DNA from: Bacteroidota bacterium
Lineage (GTDB): Bacteria > Bacteroidota > Rhodothermia > Rhodothermales > Rubricoccaceae
Direction: 5' to 3'
Assembly (NCBI GenBank): GCA_022561755.1
Contig: JADFQN010000010.1
Span: forward strand, 1 to 37,850
DNA length: 37,850 nucleotides
Below the pieces are notes generated by a model that saw only the letters and a program-made list of their open reading frames with translations, was not told the DNA's origin and ran no database searches. The translations under genes were made by a program, and so were the position numbers. Positions 16,810-24,267 of the stretch are shown in pieces. Position 1 is the stretch's first letter; each line of letters begins with the position of its first letter.

Positions 16810-17364
16810 TTAGTCGTTCACGTTGATGACAGGGCCGTAGGCTGCGCCTTCCTCGAGGCCGAGGGCGGCGGCTCTGTCCATGACTTGCTGCGGACCGGTC
16901 ATCCGATTAAAAGCGCCGCGGAGCCGGTCCCGTGTAAGGCGGAGGCGGAGGTTTTCGCGCCGCTCGCTCTGTAGATTGGCCAACGTCGATTGCGTGGCGT
17001 ACACGTGGCCCACGTACAGCGTCACTGCGATGCAGGCGATCAGCGTCCAGACTGCAAACCGCAGCGACGGCGCAACGTCCAGCACGCGCAATCTCGACTT
17101 CCTTCGCGTTGAGGGGCCACTTCGCTTCCGCCTGTTGGTCTTCCGCGCCGTTCCGTTGTCGGATATCCCCAGGTCGTTCCATCCGGGCAAACCCGTGCTG
17201 GGCGCAACAAGGCGGGAATGCGTGGAGCGACGGCTTTGGCTGGTCTCGGCCGTGCGGCTCGGCTTACGGACCGGGCGACGGCCGGAGTTCCGCAATGCGC
17301 GCCTCGCAGACGTAGATGTGCGCCTCGCAGACTTGGATGTACGCGTCGCAGACTTGGCGGGCAT
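16810..17364 (-). CDS. ftsL: Cell division protein FtsL-like, with long basic N-terminal tail
   Basis: A bitopic divisome protein bridging FtsQ and FtsW-FtsI. It is 184 aa, longer than the usual 100-130. About 100 residues of Arg/Ser/Thr-rich cytoplasmic sequence come first, including near-repeats (TSKSARRTSTSARRA). One transmembrane segment follows (FAVWTLIACIAVTLYVGHVYA, about 103-123), then a short coiled-coil-like periplasmic segment (LANLQSERRENLRLRLTRDRLRGAF). FtsL is poorly conserved in sequence. The assignment rests on topology and the position between rsmH and ftsI. The tail may be overextended, but no obviously better start was seen. Confidence 0.8.
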   Translation of the reverse strand: MPAKSATRTSKSARRTSTSARRALRNSGRRPVRKPSRTAETSQSRRSTHSRLVAPSTGLPGWNDLGISDNGTARKTNRRKRSGPSTRRKSRLRVLDVAPSLRFAVWTLIACIAVTLYVGHVYATQSTLANLQSERRENLRLRLTRDRLRGAFNRMTGPQQVMDRAAALGLEEGAAYGPVINVND

Positions 17365-17460
17365 GAGTAGCGGTAGGGCGAGAAGTGAAAAGCGGGGCGA
17401 GCGCGGGAAGCGAGGGGGGGTGGGCGGGGGACGCGGGCATACGGGCCCGGGCCGGCCCCC

Positions 17461-18522
17461 TCACGATTCCCGCTGTCGCGGATGACTGGTTTGCGGATCG
17501 GGTTTCTTTTCGGAGATGCGTAGCCGCGCGCTGCGCGCGCGGGGGTTGGCCTGGATTTCCTCGGGCGTGGCCACGATGGGCTTCCGGGTGAGGAGATTCC
17601 ACGGTGTGAGCAGGTTGCCGTAAAAGTCCTTTTTGGCCTCGCCTTCCAGATTGCCGAAGCGGAGGTAGTGCTTGGCGCGGCGGTCTTCGAGCGAGTGGTA
17701 GCTAATAACCGCAAGGTGCCCGCCGGGACGAAGAACGTTGAGAGCCGCCTCCAAAGTGCGTTCAAGCGCACTCATCTCGTCGTTGACGGCGATGCGGAAG
17801 GCCTGGAAAACGCGGGCGAGCGTCTTGACCTCTTCCTTCGCGGGAACGGCGCTGCGCACGACCTCTGCTAATTCACCGGTCGTGGCAAAGGCGCCGTGCT
17901 CTACAATAGCGTTGGCAATGGGCCACGCCCGCGGCTCGTCGCCATAGGCCCGGAGGAGGTCGGTGATGGCCTGTACATCGAGGCGGTCGATCAGTTCGGC
18001 GGCGGTTTCACCAGTGCTGGCATCCATCCGCATGTCCAACGGGCCGTCGGCCGAGAATGCAAAGCCGCGCGCGGCCTCGTCGATCTGATGCGAGGAAATG
18101 CCGAGATCGAGCAAGACGCCATGCACAGCCTCTACGTCGGCGTCAGCCAGCAGGTCTTCCATATCGGCGAAGTTGCCATGGATCGTCCGGAAGCGTCCGG
18201 CTTCGACCGCATATGACAAACGCTCTTCAGATGCGGCAAGAGCTTCTGCATCCTTATCGATCCCGATCACACGCCCCGTGGGAGTGAGTGCGTTCAACAA
18301 AGCGTCGCTATGGCCTCCGCCACCCAGCGTACCATCTATATAGATCCCTGCACGATCCGTCACGAGCCCGTCCACCACAGCAGCGGCCATCACGGGCGCG
18401 TGGTAGGCAGAAGCAAAGCGGAGCGGATCCGCCGACAGGCTTACGGGCCGGCCGGTGGATCGGGCTCCACGGCCCGAAGGCCGATGGGATTGGGGAGCCA
18501 TGTGGATTGCTGCCGTCTGCAT
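17461..18522 (-). CDS. rsmH: 16S rRNA m4C1402 methyltransferase RsmH (MraW)
   Basis: SAM-dependent N4-methylation of C1402 in 16S rRNA. It is 353 aa. Motifs are YHAPVMAAAVVDGL, the SAM-binding YIDGTLGGGGHSDALL near residue 63, LLDLGISSHQIDEAARGFAF, and the C-terminal LRPGGHLAVISYHSLEDRRAKHYLR. An extra N-terminal stretch of about 35 residues (Arg/Ser/Gly-rich) precedes the conserved core and is probably unstructured. The gene begins six bases after mraZ, the standard second position of dcw clusters. Confidence 0.96.
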   Translation of the reverse strand: MQTAAIHMAPQSHRPSGRGARSTGRPVSLSADPLRFASAYHAPVMAAAVVDGLVTDRAGIYIDGTLGGGGHSDALLNALTPTGRVIGIDKDAEALAASEERLSYAVEAGRFRTIHGNFADMEDLLADADVEAVHGVLLDLGISSHQIDEAARGFAFSADGPLDMRMDASTGETAAELIDRLDVQAITDLLRAYGDEPRAWPIANAIVEHGAFATTGELAEVVRSAVPAKEEVKTLARVFQAFRIAVNDEMSALERTLEAALNVLRPGGHLAVISYHSLEDRRAKHYLRFGNLEGEAKKDFYGNLLTPWNLLTRKPIVATPEEIQANPRARSARLRISEKKPDPQTSHPRQRES

Positions 18523-18528
18523 GGTGGA

Positions 18529-18987
18529 TTACTCGGATTCGAACTTGCTCATAACGCGCTCAACCAGACTCTCATATGAGTCGGCCTGGGCGTCGTCTTC
18601 GGCTTTCAGGATGGCGGGGTCCCAGATCTCAATCGTGTCGATCGTTCCGATGATGACAACCTTCTCGCCATCGAGACCGGCATGGTCGATGTGTGTGCGC
18701 GGAAGGCTGATTCGTCCTTGGGCATCGAGGATTACCCGCTCAGCCCTGCGCGATTCGGTGCGCTTGACTATCCGGTTATCCTTGAGAAACGGGCTTAGCT
18801 TCGTGAGCAAGTCCGCCTTCTCTTTCCAAACATTCTTGGGAATCAGCGTGACGCATTGCTCGATGCCCTGCCAGGCAATGAACGTCTCGTCCGCATCGGG
18901 GCTCAACTCGCGTCGCATCCTTGCCGGCAAGGCCACGCGGCCCTTGTCGTCAATGGAGTGCTCAGATTGTCCTAAGAACCCGACCAT
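18529..18987 (-). CDS. mraZ: Transcriptional regulator MraZ
   Basis: The first gene of the dcw operon; in other bacteria MraZ represses its own promoter by binding tandem G-rich repeats. It is 152 aa from the chosen ATG (MVGFLGQSEHSIDDKGRVALPARMRREL). The ORF-track start adds 22 residues translated from the G-rich leader. A GGGGGAG Shine-Dalgarno-like run lies just before the chosen ATG. Two SpoVT/AbrB-like domains are present, the second at ERVILDAQGRISLPRTHID. Length is normal (about 145-155). Confidence 0.95.
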   Translation of the reverse strand: MVGFLGQSEHSIDDKGRVALPARMRRELSPDADETFIAWQGIEQCVTLIPKNVWKEKADLLTKLSPFLKDNRIVKRTESRRAERVILDAQGRISLPRTHIDHAGLDGEKVVIIGTIDTIEIWDPAILKAEDDAQADSYESLVERVMSKFESE

Positions 18988-18995
18988 GGTCGGCT

Positions 18996-19051
18996 CCCCC
19001 ACAATTCGCCAGAGTTTGGGATTCTTCCCCACAATTCCCCCCCACGGCCCC
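18996..19051 (-). promoter_or_regulatory. Putative MraZ operator (G-rich repeats in the mraZ leader)
   Basis: On the minus strand the leader contains TTTGGGGCC, GTGGGGGGG and twice GAATTGTGGGG (19027-19037 and within 18996-19007). In E. coli MraZ binds three TGGGN repeats about ten bases apart near its own promoter. Spacing here is roughly 10-11 bases for the upstream three and about 31 for the last. The family behaviour is known; binding here is inferred. Confidence 0.4.
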
Positions 19052-19080
19052 AAAGTATCTCTGAATGCCCAATAATCAAG
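19051..19080 (-). promoter_or_regulatory. Candidate Bacteroidota-type promoter of the dcw operon
   Basis: On the minus strand CTTG is followed 19 bases later by TACTTTG, close to the Bacteroidota -33 TTTG / -7 TAnnTTTG consensus, though one base shorter in the -7 box. It lies about 64 bases upstream of the mraZ ATG and directly before the G-rich repeats. Confidence 0.35.
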
Positions 19081-19151
19081 TTATCGCGAGCGAAAAAGTT
19101 GGATTTGTGGACAAATAGGCCCCAAGAGGGCACCAGAGAGGGTAGTGAGAC

Positions 19152-19185
19152 ATCGCTATGGTGAATATGAATTCACCATAGCGAT
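19152..19185. promoter_or_regulatory. 34-bp near-perfect palindrome, candidate LexA operator 1
   Basis: ATCGCTATGGTGAAT is perfectly inverted as ATTCACCATAGCGAT around a 4-base centre. The core reads GGTGAA-N6-TTCACC and ends 66 bases before the lexA ATG. Symmetry this long next to an HTH repressor gene implies a dimer-binding site. Binding by this LexA is inferred. Confidence 0.7.
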
Positions 19186-19201
19186 TACGTCAAGCCTGGA
19201 T

Positions 19202-19219
19202 GGTGAACGTATTTTCACC
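19202..19219. promoter_or_regulatory. Second GGTGAA-N6-TTCACC site, candidate LexA operator 2
   Basis: GGTGAACGTATTTTCACC has the same core as operator 1. Its centre (19210.5) is exactly 42 bases from that of operator 1 (19168.5), four helical turns, so both face the same side of the DNA. TATTTTC inside it could be a -7 box for lexA, which would make the site repressive. Confidence 0.65.
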
Positions 19220-19251
19220 CCTGTTGTCGACGCGCTTTGCGATTGAGGGAC

Positions 19252-19899
19252 ATGGTGATCAAACCCAGTCTGACGGAGAGGCAAAACCAGGTGTATGAGT
19301 TTCTCCGCTCATACATCCGCGATCATCAGAAGCCGCCGACGATGGCTGAGATCGGCAACGCCCTCTCGATCCGGTCCACCAACGCGGTGTTCAAGTTCGT
19401 CGTGGCGCTGGAGAAGAAGGGCTACCTCACGCGGACGCCACGTGTGTCCCGGGGGATTGCTCTTACCCAGGCGGGCGACCAGCTATCCTTCACCCGGCCA
19501 CCCCCTCTTTTGCCGATCATCAGGGCGGCGCGTAGCGATCAACCCGAACAGCTTCGCCACCACCCAACCGGGGCGCTGCACGTCGATGCCCGCCTACTTG
19601 GCCCCACCGACGCCGACGTGTGCCTCGTTACCGTCGCGGGCGATGACGGCATGAGCGAGCAGGGGATTCGCATGGGCGACTTCCTCATCGTAGAAGAAAC
19701 CAACCAAGAGCAGCTCTTCAGCGGCGAGTTGGTCGCCGCGGTCATCGGCGAGCGAATCATGGCGCGCTCGTTCGATTTCTCACGCAACCGGCTCCACCTC
19801 CAGCCCTCAGCCCGAGGGTATGCTGCCGAATCGTTTCCGCCTGATTCGCCCGGCTGCCACATCATTGGGCGAGTGCTGGGGGTGATGCGGAAGCTGTAG
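19252..19899 (+). CDS. lexA: LexA-family repressor with apparently inactive autoprotease domain
   Basis: It is 215 aa from the ATG at 19252; the track start is an upstream TTG. The N-terminal winged helix (TERQNQVYEFLRSYI ... TMAEIGNALSI ... ALEKKGYLTR, residues 7-62) is clearly LexA-like, and the C-terminal S24 fold is recognisable (MGDFLIVEE, LHLQPSARGY, IIGRVLGVMRKL). The three elements needed for self-cleavage look absent. The hinge reads IIRAARSDQ where Ala-Gly is expected (about 92-95). The serine motif GDSM reads GDDGM (130-134). The lysine segment (LKRF in typical LexA) reads MARSF (170-174). It is divergent from mraZ with two palindromic sites upstream. It is probably a constitutive or otherwise controlled repressor; another cleavable LexA may exist elsewhere. 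Confidence 0.88.
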   Translation: MVIKPSLTERQNQVYEFLRSYIRDHQKPPTMAEIGNALSIRSTNAVFKFVVALEKKGYLTRTPRVSRGIALTQAGDQLSFTRPPPLLPIIRAARSDQPEQLRHHPTGALHVDARLLGPTDADVCLVTVAGDDGMSEQGIRMGDFLIVEETNQEQLFSGELVAAVIGERIMARSFDFSRNRLHLQPSARGYAAESFPPDSPGCHIIGRVLGVMRKL

Positions 19900-19907
19900 A
19901 CGGATTG

Positions 19908-19989
19908 GTGCGTATTGCGTAGTGCGTATCAAGGTCGCGGGTTGAGACGCTTTTACGCCATCGAATTACGCAATACGAACTACGCACTA
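19908..19989. terminator. Inverted repeat between convergent lexA and DUF819 gene, possible bidirectional terminator
   Basis: GTGCGTATTGCGTAGTGCGTA (19908-19928) is inverted imperfectly at 19966-19989 (TTACGCAATACGAACTACGCACTA). It can form a long stem with a roughly 40-base loop. Both arms are built from GCGTA-type short repeats. It lies exactly in the gap between two convergent stops. Confidence 0.5.
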
Positions 19990-20004
19990 GCCCAATACCT
20001 ACCC

Positions 20005-21195
20005 TCAGGCCACCGCGCCGAGCATCCACGCGCAAACGAGCGCCGCGTAGATGCCTAGGATGTACCCGGCCACCGCCATGAGAAGGCCCACCGGCGCCAT
20101 GGCGGGGTGGTAGACGCCCGCCACGATGGGGGCGCTCGCCGCCCCGCCGACGTTGGCCATGCTGCCGGTGGCCACAAAGAAAAGGGGCGCTTTGAGGAGT
20201 TTAGCTGCGAAGATCAGCAGCGCGACGTGGACGGCGAGCCAAACCACCCCTGTCAGCATGTACAGCGGGGCATCGAGGACCGCTGCGAGGTTGCCCTGCG
20301 CGCCGATGGCTGTGAGCAGCAGATAGAGGCCCACATAGCCGATGTGGCTGGCCCCATCGGCCTCCAGCTTACGCATGGGCGTAAACGAGAGAACAAGCCC
20401 CACCGTCACCGCGATGAGCACCGCCCACGTGCCGTGCGAGATAATGGTCGGATCGCCGAGTGCTGGAAGGGCCTCGCCAAGCACGCGCGATAGCACCGCA
20501 GCACCAAATCCCAACCCGACGATAATGGAAAGGGTTGTCAGTGTAGTTGGGCGCCGCGTTTGGTCAAGCTTCTTGATGGTTTCGTCCACCCGGTCCATGG
20601 CCGATGTATCGGCTCCTACCCAGGCGTTGAACTGTTTCTGGTAGCCCGAGAGGAACAACAGAATCGCCATCCAGCCGTACCCGACGACCGTGTCCACAAC
20701 GATAATGGGCCCCAGGTCGTCGAGTCCGACGCTTTCCTGAATCGCCACCATATTGGCCGTGCCGCCGATCCAACTGCCGGAAAGCGCCGCGAGACCCTTC
20801 CACGCGTCCGGATCGCCTATGAACTGGCCTACGGCGAGGTACGCAATCGGCCCGCCGATGACGATCCCGAACGTACCCACCAGCAACATGATCAGCGCGA
20901 GCCGTCCGAGGCTGGCAATCGCCCGCAGGTCGATGGTGAGCATGAGGAGGAACAGCGCCAGCGGCAGCAGCACATACGTGAACCAGTCGTAGGCAGCGTT
21001 TCCTTCCGGCGTGACCCCGAACGTGGTGAGGAGCATGGGCACGAAGTAGGCCCACAACACGGGTGGCACGATCTCGAACACCTTCTTGAACGCCTCTATC
21101 CGAGACAGCGCAAACACCGCCGCCAGCACGGCCGCCAGCAATGCAGCTACCTGTGTGGGTTCGGTGACGAGGGCGACTATTTGGTCGTCGGGCAT
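20005..21195 (-). CDS. DUF819 family integral membrane protein
   Basis: 396 aa with about 10-12 hydrophobic segments. Each half has a related glycine-rich re-entrant-like motif (GSWIGGTANMVAIQE near residue 145 and GSMANVGGAASAPIVA near 350), as in DUF819 proteins such as B. subtilis YjcL. The two-fold arrangement suggests a secondary transporter, but no substrate is established for the family that I can name. A charged cytoplasmic loop (DETIKKLDQTRR) separates the halves. It is convergent with lexA and followed upstream by REP-like palindromes. Confidence 0.85.
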   Translation of the reverse strand: MPDDQIVALVTEPTQVAALLAAVLAAVFALSRIEAFKKVFEIVPPVLWAYFVPMLLTTFGVTPEGNAAYDWFTYVLLPLALFLLMLTIDLRAIASLGRLALIMLLVGTFGIVIGGPIAYLAVGQFIGDPDAWKGLAALSGSWIGGTANMVAIQESVGLDDLGPIIVVDTVVGYGWMAILLFLSGYQKQFNAWVGADTSAMDRVDETIKKLDQTRRPTTLTTLSIIVGLGFGAAVLSRVLGEALPALGDPTIISHGTWAVLIAVTVGLVLSFTPMRKLEADGASHIGYVGLYLLLTAIGAQGNLAAVLDAPLYMLTGVVWLAVHVALLIFAAKLLKAPLFFVATGSMANVGGAASAPIVAGVYHPAMAPVGLLMAVAGYILGIYAALVCAWMLGAVA

Positions 21196-21280
21196 GGGGA
21201 GGGATTTGGCTTGGCGAAGATAATGGGTGATGATGCACGGCGGACGGCAGACGAGGGACGGCGTATCAATGACGGAACCG

Positions 21281-21432
21281 GTAGGGGCGATTCATGAATC
21301 GCCCCTACGACGCAATGTTCGGGCATTCGTAGGGGCGAGATACATCTCGCCCTGGAGTGCCATCCCTGCCCCTGTGGCGCGGCCCGGAATAGCGTCCAGG
21401 TGCCCATTGGCGTGATGTATCACGCCCCTACG
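21281..21432. repeat. REP-like palindromes (three) between DUF819 and Nudix genes
   Basis: A perfect 28-bp palindrome starts at 21281 (left half GTAGGGGCGATTCA). GTAGGGGCGAGAT-AC-ATCTCGCCC follows at 21329-21352, then GGCGTGAT-GT-ATCACGCC with CCCTACG at 21409-21432. The outer arms are shared and the inner arms vary with compensating changes, so palindromicity rather than sequence is conserved. No gene is seen in this 240-base gap. Confidence 0.8.
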
Positions 21433-21434
21433 CG

Positions 21435-21968
21435 TTACCTCAACGCCCCCACGAACTGCACGCCACCCTCAAAACCGCTCCGGGCATCCTCAGGCAGCCA
21501 CTCCCCCATCCCTTCCGGATACACATTCAACCCTTGCAACTCTCCAAACGGCACCATCCTCACGTTTCGGATGAGTTGCCCATTCCCGAGTTCGGGATCG
21601 GAACCAGTTGATAGCGCGTCCAGGCCATCCGGAGCCCTGCACTCGAAGTAAAATGACACCGCGTGAAGGGGCGGACGGATGAAATCGAGGATGTAGCGGA
21701 GCGTACCGACTTCCACGTCCAACCCGGTTTCTTCCTTCACCTCCCGAACAAGGGCCTCTTGCAGCGATTCCCCGAACTCCACGCCACCGCCGGGCGACGT
21801 CCAGAAGGGTTCATCAGACCAAATGCCGTCGTGCTCCACGAGGACGAGCGCGTTCGGATCGTCAGCGTCATCGAATAGCAGCCCGCCCACGCGAACACGG
21901 ATTTTGCCCTTCAAGTGCTGAAGGGTCTTCTTCAGGCGCGTAAGCTTCGGGTCGGTTGGGATGCTCAT
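21435..21968 (-). CDS. Nudix hydrolase
   Basis: A 177-aa cytoplasmic hydrolase of nucleoside diphosphate-linked substrates. The complete Nudix box is visible from about residue 61: GGVEFGESLQEALVREVKEETGL, matching GX5EX7REUXEEXGU with all metal-binding glutamates. An N-terminal arginine-rich strand (KIRVRVGGLLFDD) and a C-terminal region follow the ADP-sugar/(d)NTP-type layout. Substrate cannot be told from sequence. It lies between REP-like repeats and pyrG, transcribed the same way as pyrG but separated by over 200 bases. Confidence 0.9.
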   Translation of the reverse strand: MSIPTDPKLTRLKKTLQHLKGKIRVRVGGLLFDDADDPNALVLVEHDGIWSDEPFWTSPGGGVEFGESLQEALVREVKEETGLDVEVGTLRYILDFIRPPLHAVSFYFECRAPDGLDALSTGSDPELGNGQLIRNVRMVPFGELQGLNVYPEGMGEWLPEDARSGFEGGVQFVGALR

Positions 21969-21984
21969 TTTTTTGCGTGTTTAT

Positions 21985-22058
21985 GGCGATTCGTGAATCG
22001 CCCCTACGAGTTGCATTGCTCTACCATCATTCGGGCGATCCACCGGATCGGCGCTACG
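21985..22058. repeat. Further REP-like palindromes upstream of the Nudix gene
   Basis: GGCGATTC-GT-GAATCGCC followed by CCTACGA lies at 21985-22008. A degenerate GGGCGATCC-AC-CGGATCGGCGCTACG lies at about 22033-22058. They belong to the same family as 21281-21432. The rest of 22059-22184 shows nothing I can name. Confidence 0.65.
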
Positions 22059-22184
22059 AATGTGTTGTCGGGAGGGTACCACTGGGTCGTCCCTGGGGCT
22101 TCTGCGGGTTCAATTATTCCGATTCGCCGCCATTGCACTCCGCACTCTCTCTCGCCCACACCCCTTTTCTCCCTAGCTCAAAAA

Positions 22185-23918
22185 CTATCCGTCCGCGAGC
22201 GCGCGCGCCGAAACCCGCTGGATACGCCGCATACGAGTAGGTTCACGGGGCTCGGAGAAGGTGCCACCGGCCTCAGCGTGCGCAACGGCCGCCTCAACAA
22301 AGGCCACGAACAAAGGGTGCGGCGCCAGCACTCTGGATTTGTACTCTGGGTGGAACTGAACGCCCACGAACCAAGGATGTGTCGGGCCGTCGCCATCCAC
22401 GGGCAACTCCACGATCTCGATCAAATCCTGGTCGGGGTTGACGCCCGAGAAAACCATCCCGCTCTCCTTCAACTTGTAGCGCAGTTCGTTGTTGACTTCA
22501 TAGCGGTGGCGGTGTCTTTCCCAAACCGTCTCTTCGCCGTAGATCGAGCGCGCCTTTGTTCCGGCCGTTACACGGCATTCGTACTGCCCGAGGCGCATCG
22601 TGCCGCCTTTCTCGGTGATCTCCTCCTGCTCGGCCATTAGCGCGATAATCGGCAGCGGAGTGTTTGCATTAAACTCCGTGGAGTGCGCCTCGGCCCATCC
22701 GCACACGTTGCGCGCAAACTCGACCACGGCGACCTGCATCCCGAGGCAAATCCCGAAAAACGGGATACCATTCTCGCGGGCAAAGCGCACGGCCTCAATC
22801 TTCCCGTCGATCCCGCGATCGCCGAAACCGGGCGCTACTAGAACGCCCGAGACGCCGTCCAGCTTCGCGGCCACGTCCTCGGCAGTCAGGTCGTCCGACA
22901 GAATCGGGACGACATCCACCCACACGCCGTTGGCGGCCCCAGCCAGCAGCAGGCTCTCAGTAATGGACTTATAGGCATCCTGATGGCTCACGTACTTGCC
23001 AACCAGCGCAATCCGAACCTCCCCCTCGGGGTTCTTCAACCGGCGAAGGAACTCTACCCAATCGGCCAGGCCATCTGTCAGGTCCTCGGTGGCATGCTCC
23101 TGCAGTTGGAGTCGTTCGAGCACCACAGCATCGAGGCCTTTTTCGCGTAGTAACAGCGGCACCTCGTAGATGGACTCGGCGTCGCGGGCCTCCACCACGG
23201 CGCGGGCCTCCACGTTACAAAACAGGGCGATTTTCTTGCGGATGTCGTCGTCGAGGGGGTGCTCGGTGCGGCACACGAGCACATCCGGCTGGAGGCCGTA
23301 GCTCTGGAGCGTCTTGACCGAGTGCTGGGTTGGCTTCGTTTTAAGTTCGCCGGCTGCGGCGAGATACGGTATCAGCGTCAGATGCACGAGGCACACATTG
23401 GCGCGACCTGCCTCTAACGTGAACTGACGAATAGCCTCGAGATAGGGCAGACTTTCGATGTCGCCGGCCGTTCCTCCGATTTCGGTGATGACGACATCGT
23501 AGTCGCCCGTGTCAGCGAGGCGGCGCATCCACCCCTTTATCTCATCGATGACGTGCGGGACCACCTGCACGGTTTTGCCGAGGTACACGCCCGCCCGCTC
23601 CTTCGCAATAACGCCCGAGTACACTCGGCCAGTGGTCACATTGTTGGCCTGGCTCATCGGCACACACAGGAAGCGCTCGTAATGGCCGAGGTCGAGGTCG
23701 GTTTCGGCGCCGTCATCGGTCACGTACACCTCGCCGTGCTCGTACGGGTTCATCGTCCCCGCGTCCACATTGATGTAGGGGTCGAATTTCTGGATCGTGA
23801 CGCGCAGCCCGTGGGCCTCGAGCAGCCGCCCTAGCGACGACGAGATGATCCCCTTGCCCAGCGAAGAGGTAACTCCGCCCGTGACGAACAGGTGCTTAAC
23901 GGGTGCGGAGGAAGCCAT
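22185..23918 (-). CDS. pyrG: CTP synthase PyrG
   Basis: ATP-dependent amination of UTP to CTP using glutamine. It is 577 aa from the ATG at [16 protein letters not shown]. The ORF-track start adds 29 basic residues before a strictly conserved N-terminus. The synthase domain has [19 protein letters not shown] (P-loop), [20 protein letters not shown] and [17 protein letters not shown]. The class I glutamine amidotransferase domain has [10 protein letters not shown] with the catalytic Cys, and FHPEYKSR with the catalytic His/Glu. The C-terminus extends about 25 residues past the family norm ([15 protein letters not shown]-like tail). Confidence 0.97.
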   Translation of the reverse strand: MASSAPVKHLFVTGGVTSSLGKGIISSSLGRLLEAHGLRVTIQKFDPYINVDAGTMNPYEHGEVYVTDDGAETDLDLGHYERFLCVPMSQANNVTTGRVYSGVIAKERAGVYLGKTVQVVPHVIDEIKGWMRRLADTGDYDVVITEIGGTAGDIESLPYLEAIRQFTLEAGRANVCLVHLTLIPYLAAAGELKTKPTQHSVKTLQSYGLQPDVLVCRTEHPLDDDIRKKIALFCNVEARAVVEARDAESIYEVPLLLREKGLDAVVLERLQLQEHATEDLTDGLADWVEFLRRLKNPEGEVRIALVGKYVSHQDAYKSITESLLLAGAANGVWVDVVPILSDDLTAEDVAAKLDGVSGVLVAPGFGDRGIDGKIEAVRFARENGIPFFGICLGMQVAVVEFARNVCGWAEAHSTEFNANTPLPIIALMAEQEEITEKGGTMRLGQYECRVTAGTKARSIYGEETVWERHRHRYEVNNELRYKLKESGMVFSGVNPDQDLIEIVELPVDGDGPTHPWFVGVQFHPEYKSRVLAPHPLFVAFVEAAVAHAEAGGTFSEPREPTRMRRIQRVSARALADG

Positions 23919-24099
23919 TGCGAACGAAGCAGAAACCGAAAGAGGCGTTCGCTCCGCAAAGTACGAACGAACCGTGCGCTTCCGGTGGCCTCGCCGGGCT
24001 TTCACCCAATCCTCTGGCCGATGAATGGCCCTGCATTCGGTAGAAATAAATGCTAACTCTTTCGCACTCAGCCAAATAACCCCGCCATGCGCCTTTTAC

Positions 24100-24267
24100 G
24101 AGGCTGTTGAAATACGTCATCCTGCCTTCCCGCCATGCGGCGGGACTCTCGGCCGATCTCTTCGTTGCTCCGCAGTACTGCGGGGCGCCTTGATCTCAGC
24201 CGAGACGCGCTCCCCGACAAGTCGGGGCAGGCTGTCTCGGTGAAAGAGCAGGTAATTCCACAGCCTC
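24100..24267. mobile_element. MITE-like element, family A, copy 2, carrying inserted palindromes
   Basis: The left end GAGGCTGTTGAAATACGTCATCCTGCC is identical to copy 1 at 2398; the right end is GGTAATTCCACAGCCTC. Relative to copy 1, three compact palindromes replace or interrupt the interior: CCCGCC-ATGC-GGCGGG (24129-24144), CCGCAGTACTGCGG (24170-24183) and CCCCGAC-AA-GTCGGGG (24212-24227). Its right end abuts CTAG, which contains the gmhB stop codon. No clear target duplication is visible on the left (TTAC). The remaining bases 23919-24099 between this element and pyrG hold no recognisable gene. Confidence 0.65.
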
